The position numbers were made by a program, and so were the translations under genes. A model generated the notes under the pieces. It did not search any database, was not told where the DNA came from, and saw only the letters and a list, made by a program, of their open reading frames with translations. Source: Tomitella fengzijianii (GTDB lineage Bacteria; Actinomycetota; Actinomycetes; Mycobacteriales; Mycobacteriaceae). From it: a DNA stretch of 64,000 nucleotides. The stretch is from NCBI RefSeq assembly GCF_007559025.1, contig NZ_CP041765.1, positions 2,104,679 to 2,168,678 of the forward strand. The letters are read 5' to 3'. The first letter of the stretch is position 1, and every line of letters begins with the position of its first letter. Positions 54,780-64,000 of this stretch are shown here, one piece after another.

Positions 54780-55364
54780 TCATCGCTGCGCGCCCGCCTG
54801 CCGCCGCGCACGACGCTCCCGGGCCAGCCGCGCCTTGAACGCCTTCTCCTGCTCGCGCGCCCGCTTCTCCGCCTCGGCCATCCGGGCGATCATCGGCGCC
54901 CGCCAGCAGTGGCAGATGGCCAGCGCCAGCGCGTCGGCGGCATCCGCGGGCGACGGCGGCTTCTGCAACCCCAGGATGCGCGTGACCATCGCCGTCACCT
55001 GCGCCTTGCCCGCGGTGCCGTTTCCGGTGACCGCGGCCTTGACCTCGCTGGGGGTGTGGAAGCACACGTCGATGCCGCGGCGGGCCGCCGCCAGTGCGAC
55101 CACTCCCCCCGCCTGCGCCGTCCCCATGGCCGTGCGCACGTTGTGCTGGGCGAAAACGCGCTCGACCGCCACCACCTGCGGTTCGTGCGTGTCCATCCAA
55201 TACTCGGCGGCGTCCGCCACACGCATCAGCCGCTGGGACAGCTCCAGGTCCGAGGGGGTGCGCACCACATCCACGTCCAGCGCCGTGACCGCGCGCCCCG
55301 TGCCGCCCTCGACCAGGGATATGCCGCAGCGCGTCAGCCCGGGGTCGACGCCCATCACCCGCAC
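54780..55364 (-). CDS. ruvC: Holliday junction resolvase RuvC
   Basis: This 194-residue resolvase has the RNase H-like fold with the acidic residues Asp in [11 protein letters not shown], Glu in [10 protein letters not shown], and the late Asp in [13 protein letters not shown]. The GTG at 55364 gives the correct start. A hairpin at 55439-55486 lies between it and yebC. Confidence 0.96.
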   Translation of the reverse strand: MRVMGVDPGLTRCGISLVEGGTGRAVTALDVDVVRTPSDLELSQRLMRVADAAEYWMDTHEPQVVAVERVFAQHNVRTAMGTAQAGGVVALAAARRGIDVCFHTPSEVKAAVTGNGTAGKAQVTAMVTRILGLQKPPSPADAADALALAICHCWRAPMIARMAEAEKRAREQEKAFKARLARERRARRQAGAQR

Positions 55365-55438
55365 GCCGCCACCGACCTCACCCTGCCCACTCTCCCCTCG
55401 CCGCCGCGCAGCTCCGAACTACTGTTCGAGACTTTAAT

Positions 55439-55486
55439 GCACGACACCCCGCACGTCGAATACCTCCGACGCACGGGGTGTCGTGC
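55439..55486. terminator. Hairpin between yebC and ruvC
   Basis: GCACGACACCCCG (55439-55451) pairs perfectly with 55474-55486; the loop contains a further CGTCG/CGACG match. It lies after the yebC stop in the direction of transcription, so it may separate yebC from the ruvCAB operon. Confidence 0.55.
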
Positions 55487-55533
55487 GAGGGGCGCGGCCG
55501 CGCCTTTCCGGCTCGCGGCCCCGCCCGGACCGC

Positions 55534-56289
55534 TCAGTCCTCGTCGAGCGCCGCCAGGACCTCGTCGCTCAGGTCGACGTTGCTGTAGACGTTCTGCACG
55601 TCGTCGCTGTCCTCGAGCGCGTCGATCAGGCGCAGCACCTTCTTGGCGCCGTCGACGTCCACGGGAACCGACACGGACGGCTGGAAGCTGGCCTCCGCCG
55701 AGTCGTAGTCGATGCCGGCCGCCTGCAGGGCGGTCCGCACCTCGACCAGGTCGGTGGGCTCACTGATGATCTCGAAGGTCTCGCCCAGGTCGTTGACCTC
55801 CTCGGCGCCGGCCTCGAGCACCGCGAGCAGCACGTCGTCCTCGCTCTGGTCGCCCTTCTCCAACTGCACCACGCCCTTGCGGGTGAACAGGTAGGACACC
55901 GAGCCGGGGTCGGCCATGTTGCCGCCGTTGCGGGTCATCGCGGTGCGGACCTCGCCTGCGGCGCGGTTCTTGTTGTCCGTCAGGCACTCGATGAGCACGG
56001 CCACGCCGTTGGGGCCGTAGCCCTCGTACATGATCGTCTGCCAGTCGGCGCCGCCCGCCTCCTCGCCGCCCCCGCGCTTGCGGGCACGCTCGATGTTGTC
56101 GTTGGGGACCGACGACTTCTTGGCCTTCTGGATGGCGTCGTACAGCGTGGGGTTGCCGGCGGGATCGCCGCCGCCCGTGCGGGCGGCCACCTCGACATTC
56201 TTGACGAGCTTCGCGAACATCTTGCCGCGCTTGGCATCGATCGCGGCCTTCTTGTGCTTGGTGGTGGCCCATTTGGAGTGGCCCGACAT
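55534..56289 (-). CDS. YebC/PmpR-family transcriptional regulator / ribosome factor
   Basis: This 251-residue protein starts [20 protein letters not shown] and follows the YebC family through [42 protein letters not shown] and [19 protein letters not shown]. YebC proteins are described both as regulators and as factors that relieve ribosome stalling. The ATG follows GAAGGGG. Its place next to ruvC is the common bacterial order. Confidence 0.95.
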   Translation of the reverse strand: MSGHSKWATTKHKKAAIDAKRGKMFAKLVKNVEVAARTGGGDPAGNPTLYDAIQKAKKSSVPNDNIERARKRGGGEEAGGADWQTIMYEGYGPNGVAVLIECLTDNKNRAAGEVRTAMTRNGGNMADPGSVSYLFTRKGVVQLEKGDQSEDDVLLAVLEAGAEEVNDLGETFEIISEPTDLVEVRTALQAAGIDYDSAEASFQPSVSVPVDVDGAKKVLRLIDALEDSDDVQNVYSNVDLSDEVLAALDED

Positions 56290-56377
56290 GCAGTACGCCC
56301 CTTCCGAGGTTCCTCTAGCATCCGAGAGCAGCCCTGACCACACGCCAGGCGGTGGCCGACTGTGTTGACAATCGATT

Positions 56378-57052
56378 CTATGCGGCAGCCCGCACCATAT
56401 CGACAAAGAGGCCATGAATCCGGAGGTCTTCTCCCATCTCCGGGTGGAACGACGTGGCCAGGGCCGCCCCCTGGCGCACGGCCACCGCCCGCTCCGCACC
56501 GCCGCGGTCCACCGCGGCCAGCACCTCCACGCCGGGGCCGACACGCTCGATCCAGGGGGCGCGGATGAACACGGCACGCACCGGATCGCCGGCGATCCCC
56601 GTTATGCGCAGATCCTCCTCGAACGAGTCCACCTGGCGGCCGAAGGCGTTGCGCCGCACCGTCACGTCCAGCGCGCCGAAGTTGACTGCGTCCTCGCGGG
56701 TGTCGAGCACCTCCGCGGCGAGAAGGATCATTCCGGCGCAACTGCCGTACACTGGCAGGCCGTCCGCAACGGCACGCTGGACGGGACCGATCATGTCGAA
56801 GACGCGCAGCAGCCTGCTCATCGCCGTCGACTCGCCACCTGGGAACACCAGGCCCGCCACCGAATCGAGGTCCTCCGCGGTGCGCACGGGCACGGCGTCC
56901 GCGCCGCACGTGCGCAGCGCGGCGAGGTGCTCGCGCACGTCGCCCTGCAGCGCAAGCACGCCGATCCGGGGCGGAGTCCGCCGCGGCCCGGGCGTCGCCG
57001 GGGCCGCGGGCACGGCGCCGTCGGAGCGCACGGTTCCAGCAGTGGTGCTCAT
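56378..57052 (-). CDS. pdxT: Pyridoxal 5'-phosphate synthase glutaminase subunit PdxT
   Basis: This 224-residue glutaminase supplies ammonia to PdxS. It has [24 protein letters not shown], the catalytic Cys in [11 protein letters not shown], and the His-Glu pair in [15 protein letters not shown] 28-residue N-terminal extension precedes the usual start. Its ATG overlaps the tesB stop. Confidence 0.95.
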   Translation of the reverse strand: MSTTAGTVRSDGAVPAAPATPGPRRTPPRIGVLALQGDVREHLAALRTCGADAVPVRTAEDLDSVAGLVFPGGESTAMSRLLRVFDMIGPVQRAVADGLPVYGSCAGMILLAAEVLDTREDAVNFGALDVTVRRNAFGRQVDSFEEDLRITGIAGDPVRAVFIRAPWIERVGPGVEVLAAVDRGGAERAVAVRQGAALATSFHPEMGEDLRIHGLFVDMVRAAA

Positions 57053-57924
57053 TCGCCCGCCTTGTTCATCGCCGCTCCATCACTGGTGATGATCGACGAT
57101 CCGCCGCCGGGCGCCACGGGCCGCATGAGCCCCTCCTGCACCACAGCGGCCACCAGCCTGCCGTCGCGGGTGAAGATCCGCCCCTGGGTCAGCGCCCGCC
57201 CGAAACTCGCCGACGGCGACGTCTGGTCGTACAGCAGCCACTGGTCGGCGCGGAACGGCCGCAGGAACCACATGGCGTGGTCCAGCGACGCGTTGGCCGT
57301 CTCCCGATCACGGTGCGGGACCTTCGCCGAGTCCAGCAGCGTCATGTCGCTCATGTAGGCGAGCGCGCAGATGTGCAGGACGGGATCCTCCGGCAACGGC
57401 TCCCTGTGCCGCATCCACACCTGCTGGCGCGAGGCTGTGCCCGGCGTCGCCGACTGCTCGGCGGGCACCATGCGCAAGTCCCAATCCGCCCACTCGTTGC
57501 CGAACCACAGACCCTCGTCCGGGTCGCCGCTGCTGCGCAGGTCCGGCAACTGTTCCGGCAAGGTCACGTCGGGCATGCGGTCCTGGTGCTCCAGGCCGTC
57601 CTCGCGGATCTGGAACGACGCGGACATCGCGAAGATCGTCTCGCCGTCCTGGACACCGCTCACCCGGCGCATGCAGAAGTTCCGGCCGTCCTTGACCCGA
57701 TCGATCAGGTACACCGTGGGCTTCGCCGGGTTGCCGGGCCGCAGGAAGTTCGCGTGCAGGGAATGCACCAGGAAGCGCGGATCCACGGTGCGCACCGCGG
57801 CGACGAGGGCCTGCCCCGCCACCTGGCCGCCGAACGTGCGCTTGAGGAGGGTGTCGACGACGGGCCCGCGGTAGATGTCCCGCTCCAGTCGTTCGAGGTC
57901 GAGGACCGCGCGGATATCCGTCAT
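57049..57924 (-). CDS. tesB: Acyl-CoA thioesterase II
   Basis: This 291-residue double-hotdog thioesterase has [14 protein letters not shown], the [16 protein letters not shown] segment, and [21 protein letters not shown] with the Asp of the Asp-Gln-Ser/Thr triad. It hydrolyses medium- to long-chain acyl-CoAs. It lies between pdxS and pdxT, matching Rv2605c in M. tuberculosis. Confidence 0.94.
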   Translation of the reverse strand: MTDIRAVLDLERLERDIYRGPVVDTLLKRTFGGQVAGQALVAAVRTVDPRFLVHSLHANFLRPGNPAKPTVYLIDRVKDGRNFCMRRVSGVQDGETIFAMSASFQIREDGLEHQDRMPDVTLPEQLPDLRSSGDPDEGLWFGNEWADWDLRMVPAEQSATPGTASRQQVWMRHREPLPEDPVLHICALAYMSDMTLLDSAKVPHRDRETANASLDHAMWFLRPFRADQWLLYDQTSPSASFGRALTQGRIFTRDGRLVAAVVQEGLMRPVAPGGGSSIITSDGAAMNKAGE

Positions 57925-58030
57925 CCGCCCAGCGTAATGCAGGCCCCGCCGCCACAGTCCGCGGGAGCCGGGTGATCGTCGCGATGCACCCGACTCCCGC
58001 CGACGCGGTGCTTCCCCGGGCCCGGTCAGC

Positions 58031-58951
<921 letters not shown>

Positions 58952-59038
58952 GAAGTGCTCCCTGGTGTGTCGTCTCGGGGTATCGCCGTCCATCCTATGC
59001 CGCGGCACCGCACGTCCGTTCGGCGGTCGGACCCGCGA

Positions 59039-60208
59039 TCAGCGGATGGTGCGCACCTCACGCGGGCGTGCGCCGCCGAGGCATTCGAGCGCGTCGGGCA
59101 ACAGTGCGGCGAGGTCCTGCGGGTAGACGTCGACGCCCGATCCTGCCAGGTCTTCGAGCTCGTCGGCGGAGAACCAGCGGTGCCCCAGCAGCGCGTCCCG
59201 CTCGAGCTCGGTCCGGGCCGCGGGCTGCGGCTCGAACGCCTCCGTGCGGAGTACGAAGAAGTGCTCTTCCGAGTGCATCATCGCGCCGTCCCAGGGGAAC
59301 AGGGACAGCCGGCGCCAGATGGGGCCGCACAGCTCCTCCGGCCGCACCCGCAGACCGGTCTCCTCCCAGAGTTCGCGCACCGCGGCCTCCCGCAGCGACT
59401 CGCCGGCCTCGACGCCGCCGCCGAAGGTGAACCAGAATGGCGCGTCGGAGCGGTGCGGGTCCCGCCCACGCGCCAGCAGCGCCCGCGCCGCGTCGTCCAC
59501 CAGCAGCACCCGGGCCGAGACCCGGTTGCCGGTGCCGGCGGGCGCGGGGACAACCGGCTCCCCTTCCACCGAGCTTCTCCGTTCGGTGGATATTCGGCCG
59601 GAAACCGGCGCGATTCCAGCCGAAAGTCCACCAAACGCGGCACTGGCCCCGGCGCCGGGGTCCGCGGACGCCGCGTTGCGCAGCGACTCCTCGGTGATGT
59701 CGAAGTACGCGGGCATCTGCGCGGTGCCGCCCAGGCGCAGCCACCGCACGAGCCGTCGGCCCTGCAGCGCCCTCGTGTCGCGCACCGCGTCGTTGTGGAA
59801 TCGACGCGCGATGAGCACGCGGGCGTCGGCGTCAGCGAGTTCCGCCGCGTGCACGGGGCGCACCGCCGACGGGTCGACGCCCGCCAGGGCACGCGAGAGC
59901 GCGTTCTCCGCGCGCTCACGATCGTCCCTGTCGGCACGCTCCGCCCGCAGCGACAGGTCCATGAGCGCGACCGCGTCGCCTTCGCCGCGCCCGCCTGGTC
60001 CCGCCGCGGACTCCTCGAGATCATGGGACAGCGACCGTACGACGACGGCGCGCCGGGCCAGCGCCGCGTCCAGGGCCTGCCAGGCGAGGTCGGTGCGCAC
60101 GTGCAGCCGGTCGAGGCGGTTCGCCGTGCCGTACGCCCACAGAGCCGCGAGCACGAGCAGCGCGACGACCAGGCCGACGACGGTGACGGTCAGTGCGGAG
60201 ATCGTCAT
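59039..60208 (-). CDS. Membrane-anchored LemA-like/Nudix fusion protein
   Basis: This 389-residue protein has an N-terminal helix (LTVTVVGLVVALLVLAALWAY), a LemA-like helical region of about 120 residues (NRLDRLHVRTDLAWQALDAALARR), a linker, then a Nudix domain at about residues 225-360. The Nudix box, GGVEAGESL ... REL-W-EE-T-G-L, has all its metal-binding residues. It should hydrolyse a nucleotide-like pyrophosphate near the membrane. The linker is encoded by a 58-bp palindromic repeat (59580-59637). The ATG overlaps the pimA stop; the position matches Rv2609c. Confidence 0.85.
   Translation of the reverse strand: MTISALTVTVVGLVVALLVLAALWAYGTANRLDRLHVRTDLAWQALDAALARRAVVVRSLSHDLEESAAGPGGRGEGDAVALMDLSLRAERADRDDRERAENALSRALAGVDPSAVRPVHAAELADADARVLIARRFHNDAVRDTRALQGRRLVRWLRLGGTAQMPAYFDITEESLRNAASADPGAGASAAFGGLSAGIAPVSGRISTERRSSVEGEPVVPAPAGTGNRVSARVLLVDDAARALLARGRDPHRSDAPFWFTFGGGVEAGESLREAAVRELWEETGLRVRPEELCGPIWRRLSLFPWDGAMMHSEEHFFVLRTEAFEPQPAARTELERDALLGHRWFSADELEDLAGSGVDVYPQDLAALLPDALECLGGARPREVRTIR
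59580..59637. repeat. 58-bp palindromic repeat, copy B, inside a coding sequence
   Basis: About 83 percent identical to copy A (40264-40321), including the outer CGTTxGGTGGA and TCCACCAAACG ends. It lies in frame in the linker between the helical and Nudix parts and adds 19-20 residues. The stem is slightly degraded compared with copy A. Confidence 0.8.
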
Positions 60209-61359
60209 TCGCCCACCGCCCGCACTCGCCTGTCGCCCACCATGACCGTTTCATACACCCGCAGGATCTGGTCGGCGACCACGGGCCAGTCGTAGCCGCG
60301 CACCACGCGGTCGCCGACGGCCACCAGCCGCTCACGCAGCGCGGTGTCGGTGAGCACCCGGTCGATCCCCGCGGCGAGCGAGCGCGGGTCTCCGATCTCG
60401 GTGAGCACGCCCGCCTCACCGTCGCGCAGCACCCGGCGGAACGCGTCCAGGCTGCTGGCGACCACCGGGGTGTGCGCGGACAGCGCCTCGACCAGGACGA
60501 TGCCGAAGCTCTCGCCGCCCAGGTTGGGCGCGACGTACACGTCGGCGCTGCGCATCGCCGACGCCTTTTCCTCGTCGCCGACCTGACCCAGCAGCCGCAA
60601 GTGCCCGGCCAAGCGCCCGGCACGGGCGCGCAGCTCGGCCTCGTCGCCGCGGCCGACCACCAGCACCTGCAGGTCCGGGTGCCGCTCCACCAGCGCGGGC
60701 AGCGCGTCCAGGAGCACCCCCATGCCCTTGCGCGGCTCGTCGTAGCGGCCGAGGAAGAGCACCGTCCCGCCTCGCCGCGGGTAGCCGTCCAGCATCGGGG
60801 CGCCGGCGAACGCGGACACGTCCACACCGTTGGGGATCTCGACCGCGTCGGCGCCGAGGGCCTGCACCTGCCAGCGACGCGCCAGCTCCGACACGGCGAT
60901 GCGCCCGGAGATCTTCTCGTGGTACGGCCGCAGCACGCCCTGGAACGTGGCGAGCACCAGCGAACGCGTGGTGGAGGTGTGGAAGGTCGCCACGATGGGC
61001 CCCTCGGCCACCTTGAGCGCCAGCATCGACAGGCTCGGCGCATTGGGTTCGTGCACGTGCAGCACGTCGAAGTCGTTGTCGCGGATCCAGCGGCGGATGC
61101 GCGCATAGGTGCCCACCCCGAATCTCAGCCGCGCCACCGACCCGTTGTAGGGGATGGCGACGGCGCGCCCCGCCGACACGACATACGGCGGCAGCTGCAC
61201 CGATTCCGACGCCGGGGCGAGGACGCTCACGTGGTGGCCGCGCGCCAGGAACACCTGCGCCAGCTCGCTCACGTGCGCCTGCACCCCGCCTGGCACGTCG
61301 AACGAGTAGGGGCAGATCATCCCGATGCTCAGCCTGCGCCCGCCATCCGTCTCGGTCAC
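60205..61359 (-). CDS. pimA: Phosphatidylinositol alpha-mannosyltransferase PimA
   Basis: This 384-residue GT-B enzyme makes the first mannosylation of phosphatidylinositol. It has the N-terminal GMICPYSFDVPGGVQAHV, LHVHEPNAPSLSMLAL, an FHTSTTRS loop, RYDEPRKGMGVLLDA and the E-x7-E motif in GGESFGIVLVEALS. It is essential in mycobacteria. The GTG start lies 6 bp after patA, and the stop overlaps the Nudix gene. Confidence 0.95.
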   Translation of the reverse strand: MTETDGGRRLSIGMICPYSFDVPGGVQAHVSELAQVFLARGHHVSVLAPASESVQLPPYVVSAGRAVAIPYNGSVARLRFGVGTYARIRRWIRDNDFDVLHVHEPNAPSLSMLALKVAEGPIVATFHTSTTRSLVLATFQGVLRPYHEKISGRIAVSELARRWQVQALGADAVEIPNGVDVSAFAGAPMLDGYPRRGGTVLFLGRYDEPRKGMGVLLDALPALVERHPDLQVLVVGRGDEAELRARAGRLAGHLRLLGQVGDEEKASAMRSADVYVAPNLGGESFGIVLVEALSAHTPVVASSLDAFRRVLRDGEAGVLTEIGDPRSLAAGIDRVLTDTALRERLVAVGDRVVRGYDWPVVADQILRVYETVMVGDRRVRAVGE

Positions 61360-61365
61360 CGTCGC

Positions 61366-62289
61366 CTACCTGATGCCGAGCCGGGCGCGCCGCTCGTCCG
61401 ACAGGTCCGACCACCACAGCGACTGCAGCATGTGCCAGTCGGCCGGATGCGCGGCGATGTTCGCGGCGAAGGCGTCGGCCACCGACTGGGTGGCGGCCTC
61501 CACGCCCCGGGCGACGTCCACGGGCGGCGCGATGGAGAAGCCCCAGCCGCCCTCGGTGAACCAGCAGTGCACCGGCAGCAGCGCGGCGCCGGTCTCCGCG
61601 GCGAGCCGGGCCGGACCGGCGGGCATGCTGGTGCGTTCGCCGAAGAAGTCGACGGGGACGCCGCGCCCGGTCAGGTCCCGCTCGCCGAGCAGGCACACCA
61701 CCTTGCCCTGCTCGAGCCGCGCGCGCAGCGCGCCGAACGGCGGCTCCTCGCCGCCGCTGAGCGGGAACACCTCGAATCCCAGGCGCTCGCGGTAGTCGAC
61801 GAAACGCTGGAACAGCGATTCCGGCTTGAGCCGCTCGGCCACGGTGGCGAACTGCCCCCAGGTGTGCACCAGCCACACGCCTGCGACGTCCCAGTTTCCG
61901 GAGTGCGGCAGCACGAGCACCGCGCCCTTGCCCGCGTCCATCGCCGCCGCGAGGTGCTCCTGCCCCTGGACCGCCGAGTCGACGCTCGCGGCGACCCGCG
62001 CCAGGTCCATCGACGGCAGCCGGAACGCCTCGCGCCAGTACCGCGCGTACGACCGGAGCGAGGCGCGGATCAGGGCGTCCGGCACGCGCTCGGGCGTCGA
62101 GCCCATCACCCGGGCGAGGTTGGCCCGCAGCCGGTCCTGTCCCGCGCCGCGCCGCCACGCGATGTCCGCGCCCAGGTCGAACGCGCCGCGCGCGACCCGC
62201 TCCGGCAGCAGGCGCACCGCCCGCCAGCCGGCCGCGTATCCGGCGTCGCTGAGTCTTTCCGCCCGGCTCCGCCGCGCCTGCTCCGTCAC
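61366..62289 (-). CDS. Phosphatidylinositol mannoside acyltransferase (PatA type)
   Basis: This 307-residue enzyme acylates the mannose of PIM. It has the LpxL/HtrB-like HX4D motif in LPHSGNWDVAG, then VAERLKPESLFQRFVDYRE, LLGERDLTGRGVPVDFFGE and PAGPARLA. It matches Rv2611c in position. The GTG at 62289 has GGAGGAG upstream and overlaps the pgsA stop. Confidence 0.93.
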   Translation of the reverse strand: MTEQARRSRAERLSDAGYAAGWRAVRLLPERVARGAFDLGADIAWRRGAGQDRLRANLARVMGSTPERVPDALIRASLRSYARYWREAFRLPSMDLARVAASVDSAVQGQEHLAAAMDAGKGAVLVLPHSGNWDVAGVWLVHTWGQFATVAERLKPESLFQRFVDYRERLGFEVFPLSGGEEPPFGALRARLEQGKVVCLLGERDLTGRGVPVDFFGERTSMPAGPARLAAETGAALLPVHCWFTEGGWGFSIAPPVDVARGVEAATQSVADAFAANIAAHPADWHMLQSLWWSDLSDERRARLGIR

Positions 62290-62948
62290 GTGTGCTCCTC
62301 CGGAGCCGGGCGGTCCAGCGGGAGCAGCTCGCGCGCGCCCGGCGAGCTGCTCACCGACCACATGCGCTGGCCCACGGTGATCACGCTGCCGACGGCCAGG
62401 AGCCACATGGCCGCGAACAGGATCCACGGCTGATCGAAGATCCCCGTGAATCCGGCGCCGGCGAGCACGATGATGAGCCGGTCCGGCCGCTCGATGAGGC
62501 CGCCGTCCCCGTTGAGCCCGCTGGCTTCCGCGCGCGCCTTGGCGTAGGAGATCACTTGCGAGGTGACCAGGCAGATCAGGGTGGCCACGAGCAATAGCCG
62601 GTGTTCCGTCGTGTCGTCGAGGCCGTAGACCACCCACCAGGCGAGGCCGGCGAAGATGGCGCCGTCGGCGATCCTGTCGCAGGTGGCGTCCAGGACCGCG
62701 CCGAACCGGGTGCCGCCGCCGCGCGCACGCGCCGTCGCCCCGTCGAGCAGGTCGAACATGACGAAGAACCAGATCAGGAGGGCACCCCAGAACAGGTACC
62801 CCATCGGGAACAGGGTGAGCGCCGCCGCGATGGACGCCACGGTGCCCGTGATGGTGATCACGTCGGGCGTCACGCCCATGCGCACGAGCTTGCGCCCGAT
62901 CGGGAGCGTCACCTTGGACACCGACGCCCGGGCGAACACGCTCAGCAT
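62286..62948 (-). CDS. pgsA: Phosphatidylinositol phosphate synthase (PgsA1)
   Basis: This 220-residue integral membrane enzyme joins CDP-diacylglycerol and inositol phosphate. The CDP-alcohol phosphotransferase motif D-LL-DG-AT-AR ... G ... D ... D is complete (MFDLLDGATARARGG, RFGAVLDATCDRIADG). Six helices are predicted. The ATG overlaps the HIT gene stop by seven bases. The gene order HIT-pgsA-patA-pimA is the standard PIM cluster. Confidence 0.95.
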   Translation of the reverse strand: MLSVFARASVSKVTLPIGRKLVRMGVTPDVITITGTVASIAAALTLFPMGYLFWGALLIWFFVMFDLLDGATARARGGGTRFGAVLDATCDRIADGAIFAGLAWWVVYGLDDTTEHRLLLVATLICLVTSQVISYAKARAEASGLNGDGGLIERPDRLIIVLAGAGFTGIFDQPWILFAAMWLLAVGSVITVGQRMWSVSSSPGARELLPLDRPAPEEHT

Positions 62949-63541
62949 GCGGACCACGCCTCGGCGAGCAGCGCGCGGGTGTCGCCCAGCAACTGCGGCA
63001 GCACCTTGGTGCCACCGACGACCGTGATGTAGTTGGCGTCGCCGCCCCAGCGCGGCACCACGTGCTGGTGCAGGTGCGCGGCCAGCGATCCGCCCGCGGC
63101 GGCGCCCAGGTTGATCCCCACGTTGAACGCGTGCGGGTGCGATACGGCACGTATGGTGCGCAACGCCTGCTGCGTGAACGCCATGAGCTCCGCGCTCTCG
63201 CGCCCGTCGAGCTCCTCGAGCCCCGCGACGTGCCGGTAGGGCAACACCATCAGGTGCCCGGGGTTGTACGGGTACAGGTTGAGCACCGCGTAGACGGATT
63301 CGCCCCGCGCGACGACGAGGCCGTCCTCGTCGCCCATGCGCGGGATGTCGCACAGCGGGCACCCGCTGGACTCGCCGGGCGGGACCGCGGGCGCCTCGGC
63401 GACGTACGACAACCGGTGCGGCGTCCAGATCCGTTCCAGGCGATCGTCGTCGCCCACGCCCGTCGGCCGCAGCCCGGCACGCGACTCCGGGCCCGCATCG
63501 GCCGGGCGGTCCTGCCGCACCGCCGGATTCTCACCCGTCAC
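62942..63541 (-). CDS. HIT-family Ap4A phosphorylase-like protein
   Basis: This 199-residue protein has [32 protein letters not shown] and the histidine triad [10 protein letters not shown]. It resembles Rv2613c, an Ap4A phosphorylase, and lies in the same place before pgsA. The first 40 residues are variable. Its start overlaps the thrS stop. Confidence 0.93.
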   Translation of the reverse strand: MTGENPAVRQDRPADAGPESRAGLRPTGVGDDDRLERIWTPHRLSYVAEAPAVPPGESSGCPLCDIPRMGDEDGLVVARGESVYAVLNLYPYNPGHLMVLPYRHVAGLEELDGRESAELMAFTQQALRTIRAVSHPHAFNVGINLGAAAGGSLAAHLHQHVVPRWGGDANYITVVGGTKVLPQLLGDTRALLAEAWSAC

Positions 63542-64000
63542 TCCGGGGCCTTCCCCTGCTGTGGCCGCGGCGCCGCCTGCATCAGTTCCGCCGTGGGCGA
63601 GGCGTTCTCGCGCCTACCGATCCACCCGGTGATGAGCGCGACGGCGTCGTCCACGGGCACCCCGTTGACCTGGGTGCCGTCCCGGAAGCGGAAGCTCACC
63701 GCGCCGGCCTCCACGTCGCGTTCACCGGCCAGCAGCATGAACGGCACCTTCTGGGTGGTGTGCGTGCGGATCTTCTTCTGCATGCGGTCGTCGGAGATGT
63801 CGACCTCGGCGCGCAGGCCCGCCTTCTTCAACCTCGACGCCACGTCGAACAGGTGCTCTTCGAAGGCCTCCGCAACGGGGATGCCCATCACCTGCACCGG
63901 CGCGAGCCACGCCGGGAAGGCGCCCGCGTAGTGCTCGGTGAGCACGCCGAAGAACCGCTCGATGGAGCCGAACAGCGCCCGGTGGATCATGACCGGGCGG
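63538..64000 (-). CDS. thrS: Threonyl-tRNA synthetase, C-terminal part
   Basis: The gene continues beyond the right edge; the last 153 residues are present. [17 protein letters not shown] is class II motif 3, followed by the anticodon-binding domain ([39 protein letters not shown]). The C-terminal tail is Pro/Gln-rich. It overlaps the start of the HIT gene, indicating an operon that begins outside the window. Confidence 0.95.
   Translation of the reverse strand, partial: RPVMIHRALFGSIERFFGVLTEHYAGAFPAWLAPVQVMGIPVAEAFEEHLFDVASRLKKAGLRAEVDISDDRMQKKIRTHTTQKVPFMLLAGERDVEAGAVSFRFRDGTQVNGVPVDDAVALITGWIGRRENASPTAELMQAAPRPQQGKAPE

Overview
The window is about 64 kb of very GC-rich actinobacterial chromosome. 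GTG and TTG starts are common and genes are densely packed. The right 25 kb carries genes diagnostic of mycolic-acid actinobacteria (order Mycobacteriales): pimA, a patA-type PIM acyltransferase, a PIP-synthase pgsA, an Rv2578c-type radical SAM gene and a bifunctional Rel. Its gene order follows the Mycobacterium tuberculosis Rv2578c-Rv2614c block. The genus cannot be fixed from the sequence alone; Tsukamurella, Tomitella, Gordonia, Williamsia or Dietzia-like relatives are all possible. I see no rRNA, tRNA, CRISPR array, transposase or prophage.

Positions 1-30,700 are an accessory, mostly catabolic region. It starts with the 3' end of a thiolase-like gene. Next come an M20 amidohydrolase and an orphan solute-binding lipoprotein, divergent from a tandem-domain Lrp/AsnC regulator. 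Then follow an amidase, a decayed HipA-like kinase with an intact HIRAN-domain partner, an SGNH hydrolase, a stand-alone mycofactocin glycosyltransferase (mftF), a TMEM175-like channel, an FAD oxidoreductase, an M23 lipoprotein, a Vgb-like propeller, a two-component system, an alpha/beta hydrolase, a VWA protein, a DapB-like reductase, two exported proteins, an AlkZ-like protein, lipid acyltransferase and acyl-CoA ligase genes, a CMD-domain protein, a VbhA-type antitoxin beside a truncated Fic gene, an FMN reductase and a mycofactocin-type SDR.

Positions 30,700-39,100 hold a PIF1-like helicase with a C-terminal BRCT domain, an fmdB-fmdA formamidase pair, an enoyl-CoA hydratase overlapping an acyl-CoA ligase, and small NTF2-like, PNPOx-like and PspC proteins.

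Positions 39,149-64,000 are housekeeping and almost all on the minus strand. Read in the transcription direction the order is thrS, HIT, pgsA, patA, pimA, LemA-like/Nudix, pdxS, tesB, pdxT, yebC, ruvC, ruvA, ruvB, yajC, secD, secF, solute-binding lipoprotein, apt, rel, cyclophilin (plus strand), MBL hydrolase, hisS, a membrane protein and the radical SAM gene. Overlapping start and stop codons indicate coupling of HIT-pgsA-patA, pimA-Nudix, tesB-pdxT, ruvA-ruvB and hisS-membrane protein.

The most interesting material is in gene remnants and small features. These are a truncated HipA kinase fused to the start of its HIRAN partner, an intact VbhA antitoxin beside a Fic gene lacking its catalytic domain, an unlisted 35-codon ORF with a near-ideal ribosome site beside a remnant copy of the DapB-like reductase, and a 58-bp palindromic repeat present both between genes and inside the Nudix coding sequence.
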